Assembly: GCF_962719845.1 (NCBI RefSeq)
Contig: NZ_CAUIYF010000007.1
Location: 59,291-123,290 of the forward strand
DNA from: Neisseria uirgultaei
GTDB taxonomy: Bacteria > Pseudomonadota > Gammaproteobacteria > Burkholderiales > Neisseriaceae
DNA: 64,000 nt
Direction of reading: 5' to 3'
Shown one piece after another: positions 25,168-34,181 of this stretch (positions are counted from its first letter, which is position 1; each line of letters begins with the position of its first letter). Position numbers and translations under genes: made by a program. The notes beneath the pieces were generated by a model. That model was not told where the DNA came from. It saw only the letters and a list, made by a program, of their open reading frames with translations, and made no database searches.

Positions 25168-25887
25168 TCAGCAGTGAACCAGTGTGCCTTCGTTTTCACC
25201 GGTTACTACACGTTTGAGCGAGCCTTCTTTGGCGATGCCGAAGACGACAATATTGAGCTTGCGTTCTCGGCAGAGGGCGAAAGCGGTCGCGTCCATCACT
25301 TTGAGATTTTTGTTCAAGGCTTCGTCAAAGGTAATGGTTTCGTAGCGTGTTGCAGTTGGGTCTTTTTTCGGGTCTGCGGTGTACACGCCGTCAACGTTGG
25401 TGGCTTTGAGCATCACGTCGCAGTTCATTTCCGCACCGCGCAATGCGGCGGCAGTGTCGGTTGTGAAGAACGGATTACCGGTACCGGCGGCGAAAATCAC
25501 GACTTTGCCTTCTTCCAAATATTGAATGGCTTTAGGACGGGCGTAAGTTTCAGCGATTTGCTGCATGGAAAGCGCGGATTGTACGCGCGCTTTGATGCCC
25601 AAGGTTTCAAATGCGTCTTTGAGTGCCAAGGCGTTCATCACGGTCGCCATCATGCCCATGTAGTCGGCGGTGGCACGGTCCATGCTGCCTGCTTGTGCAG
25701 ATACGCCGCGGAAAATGTTACCGCCGCCGACAACGATACCGACTTGCACGCCCATTTTAACGACTTCGGCAATTTCGCCGACAGTTTGAACGATGGTGTC
25801 GTGATTGATGCCGAATGGATCAGAGCCCATCAGGGATTCGCCGGAGAGTTTCAGTAATACGCGTTTGTATTTGATTTGCTGTGTCAT
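25168..25887 (-). CDS. pyrH: UMP kinase
   Basis: A 239-residue hexameric kinase that phosphorylates UMP to UDP. Amino-acid-kinase motifs are clear: [14 protein letters not shown] at the N-terminus, [33 protein letters not shown] (nucleotide and UMP region) and [19 protein letters not shown]. Start preceded by CAAGG. It follows tsf, as in most proteobacteria, but a Correia element lies in the 324-nt gap, so pyrH probably has its own promoter. Confidence 0.96.
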   Translation of the reverse strand: MTQQIKYKRVLLKLSGESLMGSDPFGINHDTIVQTVGEIAEVVKMGVQVGIVVGGGNIFRGVSAQAGSMDRATADYMGMMATVMNALALKDAFETLGIKARVQSALSMQQIAETYARPKAIQYLEEGKVVIFAAGTGNPFFTTDTAAALRGAEMNCDVMLKATNVDGVYTADPKKDPTATRYETITFDEALNKNLKVMDATAFALCRERKLNIVVFGIAKEGSLKRVVTGENEGTLVHC

Positions 25888-25982
25888 GGGATACCTTGCT
25901 TTCTTGAATGTCGTCGGTCGGAGTTTGGGCCGTCTGAATTTTCAAACGGTCGGAATTACAATGATATGGTGTGTCGTTCTGT

Positions 25983-26089
25983 TATAGTGGATTAAATTTA
26001 AATCAGGACAAGGCGACGAAGCCGCAGACAGTACAAATAGTACGGCAAGGCGAGGCAACGCTGTACTGGTTTAAATTTAATCCACTATA
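25983..26089. mobile_element. Correia repeat enclosed element, 107-bp form
   Basis: TATAGTGGATTAAATTTAAA ... TTTAATCCACTATA. It is inserted between tsf and pyrH, 96 nt upstream of the pyrH start. Correia ends can carry promoters, so it may drive pyrH. Confidence 0.95.
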
Positions 26090-26160
26090 TTGTTTTGTTT
26101 TCAGACGGCCTGAATATTCGGTCGTCTTAAAATAGGTACCGTAAACGGTTTTCTCAAAAA

Positions 26161-26196
26161 AAAGCACCCTGATTCGTTTGGAATCCAGGTGCTTTC
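26161..26196 (-). terminator. tsf terminator
   Basis: On the - strand AAGCACCTGGATTCC pairs with GAATCAGGGTGCTT (one mismatch) and is followed by a run of T (ctcaaaaaaaa on the + strand). Placed 16 nt beyond the tsf stop. Confidence 0.8.
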
Positions 26197-26211
26197 TTTT
26201 TCATAAGTGCC

Positions 26212-27066
26212 TTACACTTTAGCAGCGGCAGCAACTTCGGCTGCGTAGTCAACAACGGCTTTCTCGATACCGTCGCCTACTTTGTAGCGTACGAAGCTGA
26301 TCACTTCAGTGCCGTTTTCTTTGGCGAATTGGGCAACAGTTTGGTCAGGGTTCATCACGAATGCTTGGCCGTTCAGAGTGATTTCAGCCAAGAATTTGCG
26401 GATACGACCTTCAACCATTTTAGCGGCGATGTCGGCAGGTTTGCCGGAAGCGATAGCTTGTTCGGTGTAGATGTGGCGTTCTTTTTCAACGGTTTCGGCA
26501 TCTACTTCGGCTTCGCTTACGCATTGCGGTTTGGCGGCAACGATGTGCATACCGATTTTGCGTGCTACATCTTCAGAGCCTTTGTACTCAACCAAAACGC
26601 CTTCGGTAGCCAATGCACCGTGGATGTAGGCAACCAGTTGGTTGGCAGTGTCGATCACTTGGAAGCGGCGGACAGACATATTCTCGCCCAATTTGGCGAT
26701 GATGGCTTTGCGTTCTGCTTCAACCAGTTCGCTCAGTTCTTCAACAGAAGCCGGTTTTTTCTCGGCAGCAGTTTTAGCAACGAAGTTGGCAAATTCTACG
26801 AAGCCCGCGTCTTTAGCAACGAAGTCGGTTTCGCAGTTTACTTCAACCAATGCGCCGACATTGCCGTTGATCGCGTAAGCCAATACGCCTTCGGCAGCGG
26901 TACGGCCGGCCAGTTTACCGGCTTTCGCACCGGATTTGATACGCAGGATTTCTTCGGCTTTGTCGAAGTTGCCTTCGGCTTCAACCAAGGCTTTTTTGCA
27001 TTCCATCATGCCCAGGCCGGTAGCGGCGCGCAGGTCGGCAACCATTTTTGCAGTAATTTCTGCCAT
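26212..27066 (-). CDS. tsf: elongation factor Ts
   Basis: A 284-residue guanine nucleotide exchange factor for EF-Tu. The signature [18 protein letters not shown] occurs near the N-terminus, with the conserved [14 protein letters not shown] and LLVEYKG-like ([18 protein letters not shown]) core, plus a C-terminal module. A good GGAG ribosome site precedes the start. Downstream of rpsB by 129 nt, which contains an uptake sequence; the order rpsB-tsf is universal. Confidence 0.97.
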   Translation of the reverse strand: MAEITAKMVADLRAATGLGMMECKKALVEAEGNFDKAEEILRIKSGAKAGKLAGRTAAEGVLAYAINGNVGALVEVNCETDFVAKDAGFVEFANFVAKTAAEKKPASVEELSELVEAERKAIIAKLGENMSVRRFQVIDTANQLVAYIHGALATEGVLVEYKGSEDVARKIGMHIVAAKPQCVSEAEVDAETVEKERHIYTEQAIASGKPADIAAKMVEGRIRKFLAEITLNGQAFVMNPDQTVAQFAKENGTEVISFVRYKVGDGIEKAVVDYAAEVAAAAKV

Positions 27067-27194
27067 TTTGAATCTCCTAGATTTTGGGGAAATACGGAAA
27101 GGATTTCCCGTATTTGGGAATCGTGTGCCGCGAACGGACGTTCAGACGGCATATTTGAGAAAAGGGGCATAACGCCCCTCTTCGGTTTGCCGGA

Positions 27195-27923
27195 TTACTC
27201 GGCAGCAGCTTCTTGGGCAGCGGCTACGGTTTCTTGCAGCGCTTGGTTTTTGCCTTCCAAAACTGCGTCGGCGATGCCGCGGCAGTACAGGCGGATAGCT
27301 TTGGCGGAGTCATCGTTACCAGGGATAACGTATTTCACGCCGTCAGGGCTGTTGTTGGTATCGACTACGGCGATAACAGGGATGCCCAGTTTTTCAGCTT
27401 CAACCAGAGTACCTTTTTGGTAGCCGGTATCGATAACGAAAATCGCGTCAGGCAGGCCTTTCATGTTTTTGATACCGCCCAAAGAACGTTCCAGTTTTTC
27501 AACGTCGCGTTGCATTTCCAGAATTTCTTTTTTGTTGAAACCGCCTTCGGCAGCGTTTTCCAGGGCAGCAGTTTTTTCTTCCAGGCGTTTGATGGATTGC
27601 TTAACGGTTTTGTAGTTGGTCAACATACCGCCCAACCAACGGTGATCAACGAAAGGCATACCGGCACGGGTAGCTTCTTCGCGGATGATGTCGCGGGCTT
27701 GGCGTTTGGTACCTACGAACAATACTGTACCTTTGTTGGCAACCAGACGGCGTACGGCTTCTTGCGCGTCTTGGAACATCGGCAGGGTTTTTTCCAAGTT
27801 TACGATATGGATTTTGTTGCGCGCACCGAAAATGTATTGAGCCATTTTCGGGTTCCAGAAACGGGTTTGGTGGCCGAAGTGGACACCGGCTTCAATCATC
27901 TGACGCATAGTAATTTGAGACAT
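27195..27923 (-). CDS. rpsB: 30S ribosomal protein S2
   Basis: A 242-residue protein of the small ribosomal subunit. I start it at [20 protein letters not shown], preceded by AAGGAAATCAAA; 11 further upstream codons are open but unlikely. Conserved S2 stretches: [39 protein letters not shown], and [16 protein letters not shown] with [16 protein letters not shown]. It begins the rpsB-tsf operon. No promoter was pinned down. Confidence 0.97.
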   Translation of the reverse strand: MSQITMRQMIEAGVHFGHQTRFWNPKMAQYIFGARNKIHIVNLEKTLPMFQDAQEAVRRLVANKGTVLFVGTKRQARDIIREEATRAGMPFVDHRWLGGMLTNYKTVKQSIKRLEEKTAALENAAEGGFNKKEILEMQRDVEKLERSLGGIKNMKGLPDAIFVIDTGYQKGTLVEAEKLGIPVIAVVDTNNSPDGVKYVIPGNDDSAKAIRLYCRGIADAVLEGKNQALQETVAAAQEAAAE

Positions 27924-28100
27924 TTTGATTTCCTTGAAAGGGTTAAGGGCACACATTCAATCGCATAGAACTTGATAGGCAGCGCCTATTGTCAAGCACC
28001 CTTCGGCGAAAGTGGGCATAAGTTTTAAAAAATAAAAGAGTGTTTCCGAAATGGAAAACTCATGGATTATAGCGGATAAGAGGGCGTCTGAAAAGGGATT

Positions 28101-28307
28101 TTATACCGTTCCGTCCTGTTTTTCATCCGCCTGCTCCTGCTGTTTCATCAAGCGGTTGCGGCGGCGGACGGTTACGACGAAGACTGTGAACACGGTGGGC
28201 AGAACCGCCCAAAAAACCAAATAAATCAAGGCGCGCGCAATACTCGGCTGCGCGGCGGAAAACATCACGGCAACAAAAAGATAGCCGATGGCGACAATGT
28301 GCCACAT
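28101..28307 (-). CDS. small hypothetical membrane protein
   Basis: A 68-residue protein with two hydrophobic segments (VAIGYLFVAVMFSAA and ALIYLVFWAVLPTVFTVFVV) followed by an arginine-rich, then acidic, cytoplasmic tail (VRRRNRLMKQQEQADEKQDG). The positive-inside pattern fits a two-helix inner-membrane protein. It is divergent from the folate cyclo-ligase gene. No family recognised. Confidence 0.6.
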   Translation of the reverse strand: MWHIVAIGYLFVAVMFSAAQPSIARALIYLVFWAVLPTVFTVFVVTVRRRNRLMKQQEQADEKQDGTV

Positions 28308-28318
28308 TGTGTGTGTCC

Positions 28319-28347
28319 TGTTTGAATGTTAACAAAATCGTTATAAT
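28319..28347 (+). promoter_or_regulatory. candidate promoter of the cyclo-ligase gene
   Basis: TATAAT at 28342..28347 with TGTTTG 17 nt upstream. The -10 is perfect, the -35 weak. Confidence 0.35.
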
Positions 28348-28384
28348 CGCAACATTCTACCGCAATCCTGAAAGGCCGTCTGAA

Positions 28385-28966
28385 ATGAGGAACGAGGAAA
28401 AACACGCCCTGCGCCGAGAATTGCGTCGCGCCCGCACACAGATGGGGCATCAAGGGCGGTTGGCGGCGGGGCAAACGATTAACCGCCTGCTCAAGCGTTA
28501 TATTAAAAAAGGGCGGAAAATCGGCGTGTATTGGCCGATGGGCAACGAACTGCGGCTGGACGGTTTCGTCCGTGCGGCGCAAAAACGCGGTGCCAAACTC
28601 TATCTGCCTTATATCGAACCGCGTTCGCGGCGGATGTGGTTTACGCCGTATCCTGAAAGCGGAATGGAACGGGAGCGCATACTGGGCAGGGCGAAGTTGA
28701 ACGTGCCGCAGTTTGCAGGTCGGAAAAGGCGTGTGCATGATTTGAACCTCTTGCTTGTGCCAGTGGTCGGTATGGACAGGTTGGGCTACCGCTTAGGACA
28801 GGCGGGCGGCTATTACGATGCGACGCTTGCGGCGATGAAATACCGTTTGCAGGCAAAAACCGTGGGCGTGGGCTTTGCCTGCCAGTTGGTGGACAGGCTG
28901 CCGGTCGAGGAGCACGACCGGTCTTTGGACGGTTTTGTGTCGGAGGCGGGGATATTGTGTTTTTAG
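28385..28966 (+). CDS. ygfA: 5-formyltetrahydrofolate cyclo-ligase
   Basis: A 193-residue cytoplasmic enzyme that uses ATP to convert 5-formyl-THF to methenyl-THF, salvaging folate. The family motif GMDRLGYRLGQAGGYYD is present, with a basic N-terminus (KHALRRELRRAR) and YWPMGNELRL. I start at MRNEEKH because homology begins there; the uptake sequence GCCGTCTGAA overlaps the region where a ribosome site would be. An inverted uptake pair follows the stop. Confidence 0.9.
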   Translation: MRNEEKHALRRELRRARTQMGHQGRLAAGQTINRLLKRYIKKGRKIGVYWPMGNELRLDGFVRAAQKRGAKLYLPYIEPRSRRMWFTPYPESGMERERILGRAKLNVPQFAGRKRRVHDLNLLLVPVVGMDRLGYRLGQAGGYYDATLAAMKYRLQAKTVGVGFACQLVDRLPVEEHDRSLDGFVSEAGILCF

Positions 28967-28969
28967 CCG

Positions 28970-29004
28970 TTCAGACGGCATTTCGGGCGGAAATGCCGTC
29001 TGAA
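28970..29004. terminator. uptake-sequence hairpin after the cyclo-ligase gene
   Basis: TTCAGACGGCATTTC and GGAAATGCCGTCTGAA form a 15-bp stem around GGGC, 4 nt after the stop. Orientation of the two uptake sequences is opposite to the usual terminator pairs. Confidence 0.65.
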
Positions 29005-29026
29005 GGCGGAATATTGGGAGAAAAGG

Positions 29027-29617
29027 ATGTCGGAAAGGATAATACTGCCGGTCTTGTCGTTGGGCGGCGTTCGTCTCGAACCGTTGGATGTGCATCATGA
29101 AACGGGTTTGCGCGAGGCGGTTTGCGATGGGGAAGTTTGGAAGCTGGGGGTAACGTCCGCGCCCCATCCGGATAGGGTGGCAGACTATATCGGGACAGCA
29201 TTGGCAACGCGTTTGGCGTTTGCGGTTGTCGATGAAGAGGCGGGCAGGGTGGTCGGGACAACGGCGTATTATCATTTTGAACCGCAGATTCCGCGTTTGG
29301 ATATTGGGTTTACATGGTATGCGGCATCGGCACAACGGACACGGATAAACACCTGTTGCAAAATCATGTTGTTGGATTACGCGTTCGATGTTTTGGCTTG
29401 CTGTTGCGTGGGATGGCGCACGGATATTCTGAACCTTGCCTCGCAACGTGCCATCGAACGGCTGGGCGCGGAAAAAGACGGTGTGCTGCGTATGCATATG
29501 CTCCGTAAAGACGGCAGTGTGCGCGATACGGTTGTGTACAGTATGCTGAGGAAAGATTGGTGCAAAAACAGGGAAATCCTGACCGGCAGGTTGGCGGGAT
29601 ATGGCGTGCAGGTATGA
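29027..29617 (+). CDS. GNAT-family acetyltransferase, RimJ/RimL-like
   Basis: A 196-residue protein with the GNAT fold of the RimJ/RimL/SpeG branch: LGGVRLEPLDVHHETGLREA at the N-terminus, FAVVDEEAGRVVGTTAYYHF, then the acetyl-CoA region around TRINTCCKIMLLDYAFDVL and RTDILNLASQRAIERLGAEK. A cysteine cluster (ACCCVGW) replaces the usual hydrophobic strand. Substrate unknown. It has its own position between a terminator and an AT-rich spacer. Confidence 0.8.
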   Translation: MSERIILPVLSLGGVRLEPLDVHHETGLREAVCDGEVWKLGVTSAPHPDRVADYIGTALATRLAFAVVDEEAGRVVGTTAYYHFEPQIPRLDIGFTWYAASAQRTRINTCCKIMLLDYAFDVLACCCVGWRTDILNLASQRAIERLGAEKDGVLRMHMLRKDGSVRDTVVYSMLRKDWCKNREILTGRLAGYGVQV

Positions 29618-30000
29618 GGCAGTATTTTCAAATTTAAAAAACTTAACGCAATATGCTGACAATCTTTTAAAAATTAATATATAAACAATTTTGATTTTTT
29701 ATCTATTAAAAATTTGATATATATAGATAAATAACTATTTTTATTTTCCATTTCGCAGTTTCCCGGCTTGGCGGGCGACAGAAAAACTTTGCATTTCCCA
29801 GTAAAATCCACTACATTCACGATAACATATTACAAGCCCCTGAAGCGGTGTCGGAAGCCATACTTGCAACGCATTCCAACCCCGAAACAGCGTGCTCGGA
29901 CACACACCATTGCCGGTTTCCCCTGCTTTTGCGATTCAGGCGTTTGTAGTACGGCAAATAACCATAAGGGCAGAAGATGCCTGTTTTTTAGGAGTAAACC
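29618..30000. other. AT-rich leader region of mqo
   Basis: The first 140 nt are extremely AT-rich, including ATATATAGATAAATAACTAT, then moderately G+C-rich sequence up to the mqo ribosome site. An open frame starting at 29768 runs out of frame into mqo and is not called. The AT-rich block probably contains the mqo promoter. Confidence 0.4.
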
Positions 30001-31467
30001 ATGGCTGAAGCGACAGACGTTGTCTTGGTGGGCGGCGGCATTATGAGCGCGACTTTGGGCGTTTTGCTCAAAGAACTCGAACCGTCTTGGGAAATCACCC
30101 TGATTGAACGCTTGGAAGATGTGGCGTTGGAATCTTCAAACGCGTGGAACAACGCCGGCACGGGGCATTCCGCGCTGTGCGAATTGAACTATGCGCCGCT
30201 GGGTGCAAATGGGATTATCGATCCGACGCGTGCCCTCAATATTGCCGAACAGTTCCATGTCAGCCGTCAGTTTTGGGCGACGCTGGTTGCGGAAGGCAAG
30301 TTGGAGGATAATTCTTTCGTCAATGCCGTGCCACATATGTCTTTGGTGATGAATGAAGACCACTGCCGTTACCTGCAAAAACGCTATGATGTGTTTAAAA
30401 CGCAGAAACTTTTCGAAAATATGGAATTTTCCACCAATCGGAACAAAATTTCCGATTGGGCTCCGCTGATTATGCGCGGCCGGGACGAAAACCAACCCGT
30501 CGCCGCCAACTACTCCGCCGAAGGTACGGATGTCGATTTCGGACGGCTGACGCGCCAGATGGTGAAATATTTGCAGGGCAAGGGCGTAAAAACCGAGTTC
30601 AACCGCCACGTTGAAGACATCAAACGCGAATCCGACGGCGCGTGGGTGCTCAAAACCGCCGATACCCGCAACCCCGACGGGCAGCTCACCCTCCGCACCC
30701 GCTTCCTCTTCCTCGGCGCGGGCGGCGGCGCGCTGACCCTGCTGCAAAAATCCGGCATCCCCGAAGGCAAGGGCTACGGCGGCTTTCCCGTGTCCGGCCT
30801 GTTCTTCCGCAACAGCAACCCCGAAACCGCCGAACAACACAACGCCAAAGTGTACGGGCAGGCCTCCGTCGGCGCGCCGCCGATGTCCGTCCCGCACCTC
30901 GACACACGCAACGTGGACGGCAAACGCCACCTTATGTTCGGTCCTTACGCAGGCTTCCGTTCCAACTTCCTCAAGCAAGGCTCGCTTATGGATTTGCCGC
31001 TGTCCATCCATATGGACAACCTCTATCCTATGCTGCGCGCCGGCTGGGCGAATATGCCGCTGACCAAATACCTGCTGGGCGAATTGCGTAAAACCAAAGA
31101 AGAACGCTTCGCCTCCCTGCTGGAATACTACCCCGAGGCAAACCCCGACGACTGGGAACTCATCACCGCAGGGCAACGCGTCCAAATCATTAAAAAAGAC
31201 TCCGAAAAAGGCGGCGTGCTCCAGTTTGGTACGGAGATTGTCGCCCACGCCGACGGCTCGCTCGCCGCATTGCTGGGCGCGTCGCCGGGCGCATCGACCG
31301 CCGTGCCGCTGATGATCCGACTGATGCACCAATGCTTCCCCGAGCGCGCCCCGTCTTGGGAAGGCCGTCTGAAAGAGCTGGTACCGGGTTACGGCATCAA
31401 GTTGAACGAAAACCCCGAAAGGGCGGATGAAATTATCGCCTATACCGCGAAAGTGTTGGATATTTAA
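30001..31467 (+). CDS. mqo: malate:quinone oxidoreductase
   Basis: A 488-residue peripheral membrane FAD enzyme that oxidises malate to oxaloacetate in the TCA cycle and passes electrons to quinone; in Neisseria it does the job of NAD-malate dehydrogenase. Rossmann motif VLVGGGIMSATLGVLLKELE, followed by SSNAWNNAGTGHSALCELNY, which is diagnostic for Mqo, and C-terminal LGASPGASTAVPLMIRLMHQ. A strong TTAGGAGTAAACC ribosome site precedes the ATG. It is monocistronic with a strong terminator. Confidence 0.96.
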   Translation: MAEATDVVLVGGGIMSATLGVLLKELEPSWEITLIERLEDVALESSNAWNNAGTGHSALCELNYAPLGANGIIDPTRALNIAEQFHVSRQFWATLVAEGKLEDNSFVNAVPHMSLVMNEDHCRYLQKRYDVFKTQKLFENMEFSTNRNKISDWAPLIMRGRDENQPVAANYSAEGTDVDFGRLTRQMVKYLQGKGVKTEFNRHVEDIKRESDGAWVLKTADTRNPDGQLTLRTRFLFLGAGGGALTLLQKSGIPEGKGYGGFPVSGLFFRNSNPETAEQHNAKVYGQASVGAPPMSVPHLDTRNVDGKRHLMFGPYAGFRSNFLKQGSLMDLPLSIHMDNLYPMLRAGWANMPLTKYLLGELRKTKEERFASLLEYYPEANPDDWELITAGQRVQIIKKDSEKGGVLQFGTEIVAHADGSLAALLGASPGASTAVPLMIRLMHQCFPERAPSWEGRLKELVPGYGIKLNENPERADEIIAYTAKVLDI

Positions 31468-31606
31468 GCCGAATCTTTCAAGAAAAGCCGTACCCCCATA
31501 TGGTGTTGATGCCGTCCCTGCCAGTTATGCCCTTCATCCGGCAGGGCAGGTTTTGATACACGGGGCAGGTAATCGTTTTTTCCCTTTTGCGAATAATGGA
31601 ACGGTC

Positions 31607-31645
31607 AAAAAAACAGCGTTTTCATTTCTGAAAACGCTGTTTTTT
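31607..31645. terminator. bidirectional terminator between mqo and acp
   Basis: AAAACAGCGTTTTC and GAAAACGCTGTTTT around ATTTCT, with A-run before and T-run after. It serves mqo (+) and the convergent ACP gene (-). Confidence 0.9.
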
Positions 31646-31654
31646 GTTGCCTGA

Positions 31655-32029
31655 TTAACGTGGGGAACAGTCTTTGAAGACGATTTGGTTGTCAGGTGCG
31701 GTAATCATAATGGGCTGTTTGCGGTAGGATTTGCCATCCATCACGCCGGTACCCAAAACATAACCGCCTTCTTTGCCGTAGAATGTTTCTACATTGTCGG
31801 ATTTGTCCAAATTGACAGGCATTTGCACGCGTTTGCCGTTGATGACGGCGGAGGCGTATGTGGTCAGACCCTGTTTGTTGAAGCCGTAGGTTACTTTGAC
31901 TTTTTTACCTTGCTGGCAGACGTAGCTGACGGTTTTTTTTGCAACAGTGGGGTTGTCCGTGCCAGCGGCGGCAGCCATACTGCTGAGCGCGATTGCGGAA
32001 GACAGGATTGCGGTGGTCAGAAGTTTCAT
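31655..32029 (-). CDS. acp: adhesin complex protein ACP (lysozyme inhibitor family)
   Basis: A 124-residue secreted protein with a 21-22 residue signal peptide (starts MKLLTTAILSSAIALSS) and two cysteines (YVCQQG and FKDCSPR) placed to form one disulphide. It has a MliC-like fold, with KVKVTYGFNKQGLTTYASAV. I recognise it as neisserial ACP, a surface adhesin and lysozyme inhibitor studied as a vaccine antigen. Start chosen at the signal peptide, with AAAGGAATAAAA upstream; the open frame extends 62 codons further without meaning. Confidence 0.9.
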   Translation of the reverse strand: MKLLTTAILSSAIALSSMAAAAGTDNPTVAKKTVSYVCQQGKKVKVTYGFNKQGLTTYASAVINGKRVQMPVNLDKSDNVETFYGKEGGYVLGTGVMDGKSYRKQPIMITAPDNQIVFKDCSPR

Positions 32030-32235
32030 TTTTATTCCTTTGGATAGATGTGGAGTTTGCCCGTTTCGGACTGTTTGATATTCTAATGTCGGCGTATCCT
32101 GAAATAAACAGGAAATTGGATAAAGTTTGTAAAAAGGCAGGTTCGGGCGGTTCGGCAGTTTGATGCAGGGGCGGCAGGCGGGGTACGGCAGCCTGTCCGG
32201 TGTTTCAGACGGCATTGTTTGCGTTTTTCGGAAAT

Positions 32236-32262
32236 AAAAAACCTCCGGACATCCGGAGGTTG
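32236..32262 (-). terminator. terminator of the XRE-family gene
   Basis: On the - strand AACCTCCGG-ATGT-CCGGAGGTT followed by TTTTATTT, just beyond the stop at 32267. Confidence 0.9.
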
Positions 32263-32266
32263 CGGT

Positions 32267-32566
32267 TTAACCTTGTTTTTTTCTTTCGGCCTTGGTCTGT
32301 TTGGACAATTCGGCATACAGGTCGGGATGGTGTTTTTTCAACAGGGCGGCGATTTCCATATCTTTTTTGTTGACTTTCGCCAAATCGATGCATTCGATAT
32401 GGACGAGGCGGAGCAGTTCGCGTACGGGTTTGGGCATCTTGCGGCCGGTTTCGTAGCGCGAGCCTCCGGACTGGGTAACGCCGACCTTGCCCCAGAAGTC
32501 TATCTGGTTCAGCCCGGTCTTTTTACGGATGGCTTTAACATCTTCTATATTTTCAAATATTTTCAT
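32267..32566 (-). CDS. helix-turn-helix (XRE-like) transcription regulator
   Basis: A 99-residue protein with an N-terminal HTH (VKAIRKKTGLNQIDFWGKVG then VTQSGGSRYETGRKMPKP) resembling the NadS/XRE group, and a helical charged C-terminus (LYAELSKQTKAERKKQG). It has its own terminator and an AT-rich upstream region with a long T-run on the coding strand. No HigB-like toxin is adjacent. Target genes unknown. Confidence 0.8.
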   Translation of the reverse strand: MKIFENIEDVKAIRKKTGLNQIDFWGKVGVTQSGGSRYETGRKMPKPVRELLRLVHIECIDLAKVNKKDMEIAALLKKHHPDLYAELSKQTKAERKKQG

Positions 32567-32719
32567 AAAATTTCCTTTAAGTTTGTCTGGTTGCGGGGCA
32601 AATCCCGATTTGCTTTGTTTTTGTAATGTGCCGGGTCAAGCTTGTTTTTATATTGTATATTATATCTGCCGTTTTTTCAGACGGCATTGTTTGTTTTTAT
32701 GGGGTGGATACGTCCGGCT

Positions 32720-33499
32720 TCAGGGTTTGCCGGAGGCGGGGCTGACGGTGAGGATTTCGTAGCCGGTTTCGGTAACCAAAACTTCGTGTTCCCATTGGGC
32801 GGAGAGGGAGCGGTCTTTGGTAACCACCGTCCAGCCGTCGTTGAGGATGCGCAGGTGGCGTTTGCCTTGGTTGATCATCGGTTCGACGGTGAAAATCATA
32901 CCCGGTTTTAGAACGGGGCCCTGTCCTTTTTTTCCGTAGTGCAACACTTGCGGGGCTTCGTGGAAACCGCGTCCGATGCCGTGTCCGCAAAATTCCTGTA
33001 CGACGGAATAGCCGGCGTTTTCGGCAACCTGTTGGCAGGCGTAGCCTACGTCGCCCAGCGTCGCGCCGGGTTTGACGGCTTTGATGCCCGCCATCATAGA
33101 GGCGTGGGTTACGTCAATCAGCCGTTGGGCGATGGGGGAGACTTTGCCGACGGTAAACATACGGCTGGAGTCTCCGTGGAAACCGTCTTTTTTGATGGTG
33201 AGGTCGATGTTGATGATGTCGCCTTCTTTGAGCGGCTTGTCGTCTGGGATGCCGTGGCAGATGACGTGGTTGACGGAGGTGCAGCAGGATTTGGGGTAGG
33301 GCGGGTTGCCGTAGTGGAGGGGGGCGGGGTAGCCGCCTTGGACGTTGACGTGGTAGTCGTAAACGAGTTTGTCGATTTCGTCGGTGGTTACACCGGGTTT
33401 GACGAATTGTCCGATGTAGTCGAGGGCTTTGGCGACGAGTTTGCCCAGCTCGCGCATTTTTTCGATTTCTTCGGGGGTTTTGATGATGATGCCGTTCAT
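32720..33499 (-). CDS. map: methionine aminopeptidase type I
   Basis: A 259-residue metalloenzyme removing the initiator methionine from new proteins. The metal ligands are in place: DINIDLTIKKDGFHGDSS (two Asp), GHGIGRGFHEAPQVLHYG (His), TVEPMIN (Glu) and WEHEVLVTE (Glu). N-terminal IIIKTPEEIEKMRELGKL and GYPAPLHYGNPPYPKSCCTS are typical. Start preceded by CAAGGAAGC. Monocistronic or cotranscribed with the downstream-of-33539 gene. Confidence 0.96.
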   Translation of the reverse strand: MNGIIIKTPEEIEKMRELGKLVAKALDYIGQFVKPGVTTDEIDKLVYDYHVNVQGGYPAPLHYGNPPYPKSCCTSVNHVICHGIPDDKPLKEGDIINIDLTIKKDGFHGDSSRMFTVGKVSPIAQRLIDVTHASMMAGIKAVKPGATLGDVGYACQQVAENAGYSVVQEFCGHGIGRGFHEAPQVLHYGKKGQGPVLKPGMIFTVEPMINQGKRHLRILNDGWTVVTKDRSLSAQWEHEVLVTETGYEILTVSPASGKP

Positions 33500-33538
33500 A
33501 ATGCTTCCTTGGATTGCAGGTGTGCCTGCCGTGCCGAG

Positions 33539-34123
33539 TCAGAAGAGGTTGTCGAGAATCTCTTTATGGGGTTTGGCCGGCGTGTTTTTCGGGGTGTCCG
33601 GTTTGGTATGGTTTTCTTTGGGCGTTTCTTTTTCTTTGGGTGTTTCTTTGGGCTGCGCCTGTTTTTCGGGTGTTTCTTTTCGGGGTTCGGAACGGGGGAC
33701 GTTTGTGGGCAGTACGGGGGTTTCTTTGAGTGTGTTTTCAGCTTGTGTTCCGGTGCCGGTTAACGAATCGGCTGCCTGGGACGCATCCGAAGGGCGCGGT
33801 TTGGCACGGGTTTTTTTAGCAGGGGCGGGAAGGGGCGGTTTGCCGCCGCTTTCGTTTTCACCGTCCGCACTTTCGGGTTCGGACGGAGCCGGTTCGGGAC
33901 GGGCTGCGCCTTGTCCGACTGCGCCGTTTGGCAGCCAGAATTCGGTTTCGCGGGGGCTGTCGGTGTGTTGCGGTTCGGTTTGGAGGCTTTTGTCGCCGTT
34001 CGGGTTGAATGTGCTGACGATGCCTACTGCCAATGCGCCGATGGCGGTGATACAGATAAGCAATACGGCGCGTATCAGGAGTTTGGGGGTCAGCCTGAAG
34101 GGTTTGTTCGGTTTTTTTGTCAT
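33539..34123 (-). CDS. membrane-anchored proline/lysine-rich protein
   Basis: A 194-residue hypothetical protein: short basic N-terminus (MTKKPNKPFRLTPKLLIRA), one membrane helix (VLLICITAIGALAVGIVSTF), then a long low-complexity periplasmic region rich in Pro, Glu, Lys and Thr, ending in imperfect repeats of TPKE/KPDTP (KETPKEKETPKENHTKPDTP). The layout suggests a periplasm-spanning or wall-associated anchor like a short TonB arm, but no functional domain is recognised. It lies 40 nt upstream of map. Confidence 0.65.
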   Translation of the reverse strand: MTKKPNKPFRLTPKLLIRAVLLICITAIGALAVGIVSTFNPNGDKSLQTEPQHTDSPRETEFWLPNGAVGQGAARPEPAPSEPESADGENESGGKPPLPAPAKKTRAKPRPSDASQAADSLTGTGTQAENTLKETPVLPTNVPRSEPRKETPEKQAQPKETPKEKETPKENHTKPDTPKNTPAKPHKEILDNLF

Positions 34124-34181
34124 TTTGCTTGTGCTTGGTGTCGGACAATGCAGTCTGAAAGCGGTTCAGACGGCATGGGTA

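Noticed and set aside
29768..30046. 92-codon open frame leading into mqo
   Set aside because: It overlaps the mqo start in a different frame and lacks a ribosome site; the mqo start is well supported.
33600..33720. Apparent TTTCTTTGGG repeats in the Pro/Lys-rich gene, considered as a phase-variable tract
   Set aside because: The units are imperfect and encode TPKE-like repeats in frame; no uniform tetranucleotide or homopolymer run is present.
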